A stretch of DNA of 64,000 nt from Acanthosoma haemorrhoidale (taxonomy: Eukaryota > Arthropoda > Insecta > Hemiptera > Acanthosomatidae), in NCBI GenBank assembly GCA_930367205.1, contig OV884015.1:79747341-79811340 (forward strand). Reading direction: 5' to 3'. Shown piece by piece: positions 33,178 through 43,800 of this stretch (the first letter of the stretch is position 1; every line of letters begins with the position of its first letter). The position numbers were made by a program, and so were the translations under genes. Under the pieces are notes generated by a model. It was not told where the DNA came from. It saw only the letters and a program-made list of their open reading frames with translations, and ran no database searches.

Positions 33178-36100
33178 ATCGACTCACTCAAACGACTGTT
33201 ACACAACAACTGCACGTCCAAAATGGCTGAAACTTTGGTGAGTAACTGTCAACAGATGAACAACGAAATTCACTAGCTTTTATTTACGACTTCTCCTATC
33301 TTCATGTTGAGGTCGGAAACTTTTCAGCCCACCCTCGTACTTTCACCAGAAGGAAGGCTATCAGCGGAGAAAGGACAGTGCAAATCCCCCTGCCCGAACA
33401 GAGGGCACCATTGATCACAAATTCTATTAACTGTTTAATTAACCTTATGAATGGAAGTTGTGGTGGAAATAAAGGCAGCTTACCCACCTATAGCTATAGA
33501 CCAGGGCCTACCTTTTATTGTTAATCAGTCCGGGCTACAGGGGGCCCTCTTGATTAGCCGGCTCTCATTAGCTTCCAGGCCTCCTCAAGAGGAATAACTT
33601 TGAGCCATTCAACCTCCATCATGCTACCGACAGTGTCCATTCAACTGGAGTAGCTTCACAGTAGTGACTGTTGGAGGTGTGCAGCGAGCGAAAACAATGC
33701 CTTGGTGAGAGCTTGCTTTGAAAAAGATGTATACAATATGGTCTGGCACAGTGACCGAGCTGTTGGCAATATTGGGTAACCTGCCTCCTATTTCACCATT
33801 GCGGGGCACAAGTGCATAACAACCTTCTTAAACTTTTATTAATCAATAATTTGTTGCTATGTAGCAGCGCGATATCACTCGACCCACAGAAAACATCTGT
33901 TCACAACCAGGAAACAAACTCATTAGAATAACATTAAGCTTTGCCGTTAAATAACATTAAATTTTGGCATTAATTTTTAATACAATATTTCACTTAAAGC
34001 TATTCTATTAAGGTTTTTTCTTGTTCCAGTCCACCAGTCTAAAACGTAGCAATTGGATTAATACAAATCTGGGAGGTTTTATTATTCGAAATAAATATGA
34101 TATATTATTGTGCTTGTATTTCCATTCCTTTGTACTTGGTTTATATCTTCTTCCATTTTAGTACTAACCTTTAAATATATTGTTTCCGTCTTTATTGTTT
34201 TTTTCTTATAATTGCAGTAAATATTTTGTAAATAGATGTATGTATATACAACATATTTGCCTTTTGCTTGAAGGAACAGCAATATCCCCCTGAAACTTGA
34301 AATTTCAAACAATCCAATAAGTTTCAGAGAATAATATTTAACAAACCGGATAAACTGCAATAGTTAATTTTTCACAACGTACAAATACAAAGCAAATGGA
34401 AAGCAAACTATTTTCAAAGAAATGACCACAATATTCATAGGTAAATGTAAACACAGCAAGAATCCATTGCATTAAAATATTGCTAACATATATGATATAT
34501 ACCAACCAAAAATAAGGGGTTGGAGCATAATATATTATGAAAAAATGTATTTATATTACCATCTAGTGTTTTGTTTATTTATGTTATGTATATGCTTGTC
34601 ATTATGTTTTCCCTAAATTAAAATTTATATGTAATGCAGACTTCAATCATAAGAGCGATAAAGTTATAAAGAATATTGGAAATAAATTGACTTGATTTGA
34701 AAATCTAGCATCTTTTTTCATCGACCTAAGCCGATATCACACACATACAGCTAACTATGACCTCTCAGGTCATCAAAAGCAGTACTTCAGTTGATAAATA
34801 TTTGAAAATTTTTCTCGAGACGTAAAAGTCCTGCAAACCAACGCAAGCCAAACCAACATTCAATTCTATAATGAATGAATGTTCATTCATGAACTTCCAT
34901 TTAATAATCTAAGATTGTAAACAGATTATTCTTCAACTACAACTGCAATGCGAGTACTAACAATTCAAGGATGAAAGAAACGGACAAAAACTACAATATA
35001 TATATATAATAAAAATCAACGCTGATAAACCGAAAGACAAACAAATGAATATAATTGTACATAAGAACAAACAATGTTGAACGCCAGCAGAGTTTTTTTG
35101 ACAAACAAATAAAAGGCTTCCATTCATAAGCTGAAAAAAAGTTAACAACGCTTTCTAGAATTTTGTAAGAACTGTTCATTTAGGATCAGAATGCCAACTT
35201 ATAAAATCACAACAATAGAAATATATAAATAAATAAATAGAAAACGGCCTCTCATATTTTTTTTTGGGCCAGTTACAATTTTTGTACAACCTATGCTATG
35301 GATTTTGTTTTACTTTTACTTTAGATTTAAAGAAGAAAAAACAAATTTTATAAACTATAATATAAGCATAAATTATAAACTAAATTTTGTTTTTTTAAAC
35401 GAAACGAAGGACTCAGGAACTTAAGATTCTTAAACACTATTAAATAATCGTGAAAAATATTAATTGGTATGTTTTGTCGCCAATACTTCTTTGATTTGAT
35501 AAAATTCCTCGGTAATTAACAATCGCCGTAAAAATAATCAAATTGCTAAGATATTGATGAGAAAACAACAGTCAAAATGGCTCACACCACCTAATTCTAT
35601 TTTTGGCTTTCGTGAATTACTTTTTTGGGGCAACATTACAACTCATTTGGAGCAGCAGTCTTTAATGTGCCTTTAACCAAAAGTTGAATAGCATCGGAGC
35701 TGTGGCTTCATAAAGCTTAAAATTTAGCGAAAGAGGACTTCGTTTCATATTTAGATTTTTTTAATCTACTTCATTTAAAAAAATGCAATGCAGATTCTAG
35801 TGAAATTCGGGCCAACTAGTTAACTATATATGCAATAGTTTGTGTAACGAGTGATCAAAATTATTAAATTTTGATCTGGTGTGAATCTAATCTTTTATCA
35901 ATAATCTTTATTGCCCGTATTTTATTTAATTATTTTTTTAAATAAGCAGTACAAAAAGTTAAGACAATTTGAGCAATACTACTTTACCATTATACTACTG
36001 CTATAAAATACTTGGTTAGCAAGTTACTGACTTTTCTTGACAACAGATATTTTGTCTCAGAAAACAGCCAGGTGATGTCCTTGCACTTCATGAACTAGAT

Positions 36101-36939
36101 AAAGACATCTAGTAACATAAATTATTTTTTTCCATTGATATTATTTATTTGTTTATAATATTAATCTGAATTTATTGTTTCTTAAAATGGAATACACTTA
36201 ATTTCTTGTTTGCACTTTTATGTACGCATATCGTCATGAAACAATAAATTTACTATAATTATTAGTTATAATTTTAAATTGGGTACTGGTGACTGATCGC
36301 TGTGTAGCGCATTAGGAGGACAGACGTGGGCTGTTGAAATCGCCTGCGAACAGAAACAAACAATAGTGTTTGTTCTAAACCTGCTCAAATTCAATCTTAA
36401 AAGTAATATAAATTTTAAAAGCGATTTAAAATAAATGGACTGGAACATATGATTTCCCTCCCCTGGCAATATTTTCCTGAGGTTTGCTTTTTTCTTTGTT
36501 ATAATTCATAAATACGTAGACTGGTGTGATTAACAAAAAAAAATTAATGAATCATATCCAATAACATTTATTCAAGAGTACTCTTCAGGTTCGATAATTT
36601 TATTCAAAATCATTTGTCTATAAGGCGTTTGTAGTATTCAAATACGAATGCTAAACAGGTTTTATTTAAGATATGATTTTTAGTTTTAATTATTGTTCAG
36701 CAGATAAATTTGTTTTACTAATTTTATTGAGTATTTATTTTTCCGATCTTTTTATTTGATTAACTGTACCTCATAACAATCCAAATTTTAGTCTTTACTC
36801 GTAATAAATTTTTCCTATGTATTATATTTTTAAACACAAAATTTGTTATCTAATTTGGCACCCATCAGTGGACTCTCACCACTGCACAGTGACACCTCTA
36901 CCGAAGTCTCCCACACTCCTTACTTCCATCACCCAACCT
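33178..36939. other. Upstream intergenic DNA of argos, no gene seen
   Basis: The first part (33300-33830) is less AT-rich and may hold regulatory DNA upstream of argos. From about 33840 on it is very AT-rich, with only short low-complexity frames. No RNA genes or transposon ends were recognised. Confidence 0.5.
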
Positions 36940-37055
36940 TCGAATAGGTCCTCCTAGTAAAAGGATCCGTTCACCCCAAATAAATTGTCCTTTATTTTTC
37001 CCTTATACTACATATTCAAAGTTTGAGAGCTGAGGGAAAAAAAAAAAAAATCTAA
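36855..37055 (-). repeat. Dispersed repeat E, copy 3 (inverted)
   Basis: The reverse complement reads from the A/T-run at about 37047 through GCTCTCAAACTTTGAATATG to GGATCCTTTTACTAGGAGGA, then CCTATTCGAAGGTTGGGTGA. It is the same unit as at 14820 and 21665 and is extended here by about 85 bp. Confidence 0.6.
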
Positions 37056-37063
37056 TTTGAAAA

Positions 37064-37115
37064 TTGTATTCCTCGGATGATGCCTGGAACTGGCGAAACG
37101 TTGACTGTTTAATTA
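37064..37115 (+). repeat. Hammerhead/Penelope-like motif, copy 3
   Basis: GGATGATGCCTGGAACTGGC is followed by GAAACG. It has the same arrangement as the motifs at 43770-43815 and 44000-44035: a GA-rich box, a short GCC...GGC hairpin, then GAAAC. Compared with the hammerhead core C-U-G-A-N-G-A it reads CGGATGA, one difference. Confidence 0.35.
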
Positions 37116-37379
37116 TATAATGTCGATCAAATAATTGTGAAGAGACTAAAGCTTAATCAACAGCCCATAGTGCAAATGTACAAATTAAGTCAATAAAAAT
37201 AGATTCTATTAAATTAGCTACTGGATGTTACGTAATGCTGAGGGATGAAACCATGAAGGCTAACTTAGGACGGATGTAACTAACTCGATGGCAAGTGTTT
37301 ACGACCGAAGTGGATCCAAAAAAAAAAACATAGGAAAGATCAATATAAGACGAGGAGATGATGGTTAGAGTAAGCAATA

Positions 37380-37676
37380 AAACTGGTCAGGATATCGATA
37401 ACAATTGAGAGCGCAATTAAAACCCGTTTATTTACCCCATTAAGTTGGCACAAAAAAAAACAGAGAAGGAGTAAAAAGTGAAGGAAGGAAGCGCGGGGGA
37501 GGGTGGATAGGGACGGAGCAGTTAAATACAAAAAGGTCAGAGGAGTTTGTAGAGTGGTGGTGGGGGGGGGAGGAGTGGGGAGACCAGGTGTTTAGCGTAG
37601 CCTAGAGGAGCGGGTTCATTCATAAGATGTACCCCTTAGAGGGAGGGAGCGGGGTGAAGTGATACATGGGGAGACC
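37380..37676 (+). promoter_or_regulatory. Putative argos promoter/5' leader
   Basis: The 300 bp before the argos start codon become G-rich on the plus strand, with G-runs at 37561-37580 and 37641-37671, after an AT-rich upstream. An initiator-like TCATTC occurs at 37616-37621; no convincing TATA box sits at the right distance. The transcription start and any upstream noncoding exon cannot be fixed from sequence. Confidence 0.35.
37627..37662 (+). other. Upstream ORF 1 in presumed argos leader
   Basis: ATG followed by ten sense codons and TGA (peptide MYPLEGGSGVK), ending 14 nt before the argos ATG. It matters only if transcription starts upstream of it. Confidence 0.35.
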
Positions 37677-37686
37677 ATGTGGCTAG
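37666..37686 (+). other. Upstream ORF 2, overlapping the argos start
   Basis: ATG GGG ... TAG encodes MGRPCG and overlaps the argos initiation codon at 37677 out of frame. Its context has T at -3 and G at +4; the argos ATG has A at -3, so leaky scanning is plausible. Confidence 0.35.
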
Positions 37687-37871
37687 TGATGAGCGTATTG
37701 GTGGCAGCCTCCTGGGCGGCCAGGACGCCTCTTCTCGTCTTCGAGGACCAACCCTTTCGCCCTTCTGAGCAAGACCTGGGCTCCATTTTCGCCATTCACC
37801 TTCATGAGTACCATCAGCAGCACCACTACCTCAAACCTGGCAAGCACCTCAGGACCCTCTACCAAGTGGGG
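37677..37871 (+). CDS. aos: argos coding exon 1: signal peptide and linker
   Basis: Encodes residues 1-65. The start is the ATG at 37677, chosen because it directly opens a typical signal peptide (MWLVMSVLVAASWAA, probable cleavage near residue 15) and has A at -3. An in-frame extension upstream lacks an ATG. The rest is a histidine- and proline-rich linker ending LRTLYQVG. The donor is GGG|GTAAGT at 37872. There are no cysteines in the mature part. Confidence 0.88.
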
Positions 37872-40800
37872 GTAAGTACTCTCCACTATCAATCATACCT
37901 CATTCCTTATCATAATAAATCAATACCACAATATTAATTTGGATTTTTTACTGATTCGTTTTCTTTACTGCCTTTTTAATCGTTATAAGTCTTAGTTCAT
38001 TTGTATTTATTTATTTTTGAATTAAACAAACTCAAATACAAGATGACGGTTAAGTACTACTAACCGACAGGACCACCCCACTTTTCGAATACCTCACGGC
38101 GACTAGAGAAAGTCCGCAATCAGGACAACCAATAAAACTAGAAATGAAACGCGAAAGCACAAGTGACATTGGACATTTTTTTTCTTTTTTTTTTTTTTCC
38201 GGTCAGTATCGAGAGTCGAACCGTTTCGAAATAATACTCTGGTCCGATGCCGGTTAAGTAGAGGAGACTCAAGCGCGAGCGGTAGCAGCGGAGGCACCTG
38301 TTGGAATCATGAATGGGGTTGGTGGTTATTGGGCGGCCGCGCAGCTAGCCATTGAAGGCTCCCCACTCCGGGAAAAGGTCAGCCCGCGCTCTCCAGTCTC
38401 TCAAGACGTTATACCTTCTCCGCCGACCAGTCACGTATTTTCAATCAAATATCTCTTACAGTACATGTCAGCATTCCAAAATCTGAGTCATGGCGAGAGT
38501 CTAAAGTAATAGAACAATTGTCGCCATTTTTATATTCAGAAAAATGTTTTGCAAACTAAATTTCATTTTCGTTCAGGCTTTTGTATTAGACCAATTCGTT
38601 GTTAGCCATGAGTATATGACTAAGCAGAAGCGTTTCTTGAAGATCTCTTAAATGTCATCAAATGTTAAATGGCGACACCGACTTCTTACCCACACTAAGA
38701 AGACACATAGAATGAGGAAACGTTGTTCATTAATAAATTTTCTCAAAAACTATCATATTATTTTTCATTAACCTAAGCTGATCTCACAACTCTTCTTCTC
38801 TTGGTTTTTTGGGTTTTTTTTTTTTCTTAATACCTAAATAAATAAAGATCAATTGAAAGAAATATACTGAAGAAACAGTACTGAGAGATAATCGCTGAAA
38901 TTTGCATGGGGTTTTTAAGTAATGATTCTCAAAGGGAAAACGTTCGGCTCGAGCATATTAAATAAGCAATTTCTATATTTGGCTTTCAAAACTTTCGTTT
39001 TTAGAAAACCTGAAATTCTTTTTGCTTTACTCCAAGCTTGGAGTTGTTAATTATTAAAGTTGGGGAAAAAGGCCTAACTTTTTGATTAATTTTTATCCAC
39101 ATTTCCTGTTATTTAATCTCAACTAAAACCGAATAAAGTTTAAACCTTTAAAATTTCAAAACGATTGAATCGTTTTTAAGGCCGCTATCGTAAAACATTC
39201 TGATATACGAACGAAGAGCCATGAATCACTACGAACAATGAACTCGCAGTTTAATGTCACTACTATGCTAATAATATCAAAACCAATACCAAGCGTTCAA
39301 TTCGTTTTTTCCCCCCGAAAAGTATAATAGTTACAACGAGATAATTGAAGAACTGCGCTGAGAAGCTGAAATGCGATACGTTGTTTATCTTGGCTGTCAA
39401 CGATCCATTGTAATTTTATCTATAGCCGATTATTTCACCTTTAGATTAAAAAAAAAGAGATAAAAGCAGAAACCTTGCTGGAATCAAATAGATAGATAAA
39501 TAAATGTTTGAAATGATATGTCCTATATAACCCTGCCTGATTGCAATTTACTGAACAGGCTAGAAAAGCAGATACAGACGAAATCCTTATTTATTTAAGA
39601 TGAAAGCAATTCATTCACCGAGTAATCCCAAACCCTGGCAGAGAGCTATTCGGAAGCGCTAAAAAATACCACCACACTAAATTTGTATATAGGGTACACT
39701 CACAGATTAACGATACGCATTATAAAAAATTCGCCCGAGTCCCATTAATTTCGCTACGGATCTCAGTTGAGGTCAAATCCTTTAAGCGACGGATCACAAA
39801 AGCCAACTGCATTAAATGTAGAGAATGGCATAACCGGCCGACCACAAAGGCGGCTGACAAATTGTCGCAATAAATAAATCTGTTGTCGTTTCCTGCCGAC
39901 AGAAAGAGAGAGAGAGGAGGAGGGGGTGGAGGGAGAGAGGAGAAAACGCCGATGGAGATGATGTACTCAATCAAGGAGGCAACGACTCCTCGAGTCGCAG
40001 ATCCGACGTTTCCGGAAGGGAGGAAATTACAAATGACTAGAACGTAAAAGAAAAAAAAAAGGACAAAAAGTAGAACTAAAGAGGATAATAACGGGCGTGG
40101 TGCAAGGTGCACTAATGGCCCCCTTACATAATAAGTACAAGACCAACTGATCAAATGCAGGAAGTTATTACTCCTGCATAATAATCAGATAATAGTCGTT
40201 ATGCTGTTGCCAATTACAAGACTGTGTGGCGGTGACATCCAGTTTGCCTAAACATCTGGCAGCAGCCAATCAAGTCACCTGTGGGCGTTCGCCCCTCAGG
40301 CAACACCTTGTCTTGTCTTTCCTTTTTTTTTTTTTTTTAATTTAATTTTATTTGTAGTAGAATTAAATTGCTCTTCATCTTTTCGTCTAAGTTATAACGC
40401 AGATGCGGAATGAATAATTAATTATCTGAGAAGGCGAACTCCGTAAGAAAAAAGAAAAGAAACGAACACCCTAAGAAAACAGTTACAGGAAGTACCAATC
40501 GGAAATAATTTTAATTGACTTGAATATGTACGAATGGCCGCTGGAAATGAAATGCTAATTTGTAAAACTCACAACCGTTTTAAAAGTATTTCGGTGTGTT
40601 TTGTATAGCTAGCTACATAACTGAAGCGATGCTGGGCTCGTAAGCCAAGAATTCTTTCCGCAACAAACCCCACCTCGTGAAATTTGCATGTGTAGGAGAA
40701 CGGCCTGTTAAGCAACGCAGTTACCACTTCCAAAAACAATAAAAATCAAGCGTCAAACAACTTTCATTGTAGATTTTAGACGTGCCAAAAAAACAAGAAA

Positions 40801-43800
40801 CAAAACAAAAAAAAACGAACGAATTATGCCTTGTGATAAGATCATCCTTCACGAAATACTCTCACGTGTATGATATTAATATACAGCAATATTACATATA
40901 TTTCAAGAATATATTCATAACTAATAAATATTTTTTTAATTCGTCTTGTATGTTCACATAATGTTAAACATCCACACAAAGTAACTAGCAATTCTATGTA
41001 ACTCGGCATTGACAGATAAATCGAACGTTAATTTACAATTTACAATACTTATCTTGAAACAGCCAAAAAGGTACTGAGAGTCATACGGTTAATAATAATA
41101 ACAAAATAAGCAGTAGTAGCCGAAAGCCATACACCATCGAATGCTAGTTTAAGTGCTTGAATGCCTCACATTTATAGTAATTCCTAAGTTATTTCCACAT
41201 TTCCTCAATGAGCTTGAGTAACTAACGATAGATTTTATGCTCGCTGATCTTAGTCATTTTCGACAAGAAACATTTGTCTTGTGTATCTGCCTATATTTTT
41301 CTGGAACAATACAAAATTATTATATGGCTCTCAAATGTGGTCAAGGTCCTAGATTCGAATCACAAGACGGAGAGGGAATTTTAGTTCACTTCAAACTCCG
41401 TAAAAAGAAGTGGTTGGCCCTGCCCTACTTCATAAGAGAGTAAAACCCCGCGAAAAAAACAACACTACATGTATTGGAGGTTAACGTTACAAGTATACAT
41501 CATGCGATTAAATAAAAGTTAAAACTGTCGTTAAAAGATATGTTACAGCGTGGTTTTATAATGGTTTAAAGGAGTTACGAGTGTTCCCTAGTATAACGGT
41601 ACACTTAAAGGTGAAAAAACGATTTATCCTTTTATTTATGAATATGGATATTTTTTCATTTCGTCATTGATGAAGAAAAATCACTGAAAGCGGTAGCCGA
41701 GGCTAGAAAAAAAAAATGAATAAATACAAATGGATATAAATCCATCCTAAGATGGTACGGTCGGTTATGAATGGAAGAAAGATGAATCGTTAAGACCCGA
41801 CCTCGAATAGACGCGAAGGACGCACAGGTCTTGCCGCTCCAACTTTCCCTACTGCCTACATAACTAGTTTACACATTCAGCCGTCTCCGGTTCGCTTCTG
41901 TCGGCCAAGCCGTACGCTCTGCTTCTTGTAGTACGGTGAAATCTCGATCTCGGCAGGGCCGGTAATCCGGCGCATTTTTGAGATCCAACGGCATAGGTTC
42001 GATTCCTACCGGGGAAAGTTGAGTTGGTGTATATGAAAACGTAAATTAGATAACATATATTTTAAAATTAGCGATGAACTTTAATGAAGGCCAGGCAAGT
42101 AGTAAAATTGTCACCTCATGACGGAAAATGTGGTATTTATCTGCATTAAGTTATAATGTCAACTATTTAGCTTTCTACGGCCAAACCCAACACAAATAAA
42201 CCATTTCCGTGGTGGCAATGATGCAATTTGTTTATTTTCACTCGAAGAAGGTCACAGCTTGACATTCGCGTAATAGTCGACTTATCACAGATAAGCTATA
42301 AATAGGATACTTGATACCAGACATAATGGCACTCCAAGAGTTTCCAATCGATTTCTGATTCATTTGAAAAATGTCTGTTGTCAATAACTTTTATCAGAAT
42401 ATTTTTAAGGTGCATCAATTTATCCTTTTATTTATGAATATGGATATTTTTTCATTTCGTCATTGATGAAGAAAAATCACTGAAAGCGGTAGCCGAGGCT
42501 AGAAAAAAAAAATGAGTAACGTTGGCGGATATTTCGAAGTCTCCTAGTCTTTACAAAGGCTTTTTTAAAAATGAAAATACCATATGGCAATGCCATAGTG
42601 CCAAAGATAAATGTATAAAATGGATCTTTGATATTCAAATTTTTCATAACCTTGGCACTGTTGTGAATTCAATTATTCCGAAAGGTGTTAAAATGAGCGA
42701 CTGACCGTGATGTAAATTGTTGCGTGGGTAGAATGGGTAGGTAGGAACTGATCTGTAACACGCCTTATCATATGTCTTCATAAGAAACCATTTGAGCGTT
42801 GAGAGAAATCTAACACGTTTGAAATCAGCTACGCTGATGCGATAGTAAACATGTTCCGACCGACCTGAAATTTAAAAAGTATACGACTCTACTCCTGGAC
42901 AGCGCCGTATAGGCGTTTTCGAAGATTTAATAATATACAAAATAATATTGTTAATACTGTCGCCAGTAAGAATATAAATGAGTTAAAGCGTTTGTTAGAT
43001 CAGCTTAGAGTTTATTTAAGAGCAACGTTTTGACATGCAATATATAAAAGTCAACTCATTTAAATAAAAAATGCTCGTCACAAGTTCTTTCTCGGTCTGA
43101 GTTCGGAAGCCATTTTTTTTTTCAGAGGTTTTCAGCGACAAAGATAAGAGGTCACGGAAGGAGCTTCTTAAACTCAACAGAACGATAAACTACAGAATGA
43201 CAAACATGTTTCGAAGACCCGGAGCTTGGGGTCTTATCTCGATAGTTTACTCACTTAAACACAGCTATCGACTGTAAATAGAAACCGGTGTTCATCTGAC
43301 AGTGACTCAGATAGTTTGATGTCACTAAACGATATCAGGTGAAAGCATAAGCTTTAGAGCCCATCAGCTACAATCGATATGATTATTGACGCAACTTTGT
43401 ATGGAACATCTAGAACATAATCACAAAATGAATTTCCCACAACATACTCGGGGCTGATTCATCTACGTTTAAAAACGCCAAAGAAATATTCGCGAAGGAG
43501 AAATACTTTTAGAGAGGGATGCGCATGAAGAAACAGTATATACAACGCTAAAGGCCTCACTGTACACTGACCTCTGTAATAATACTAATAGCAGCAGGAC
43601 GCGACATGGATTTCTTAAACAGTTATGAAAAGTTATTACGAATAACCTTTTTGGCTACTGAAAGACGCATTATTTAAAAAAATCCTAACAAATAAAATAT
43701 TACTAAATAAAACAGTATCAAAAAATACAATTTTTTTTCAGGAAGGCTCTTTTTTCTCCATTTTTTTTCACAATCTGTCTACGTTTCGCCTATTCAGGCA

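Noticed and set aside
38309..38509. 66-codon frame shortly after argos exon 1
   Set aside because: Not similar to any Argos region, lacks a matching acceptor/donor pair with phase 0, and lies in a GC-rich intron patch.
41935..42025. Functional tRNA gene
   Set aside because: B-box present but no acceptor stem or proper anticodon arm. Kept only as a tRNA-like segment.
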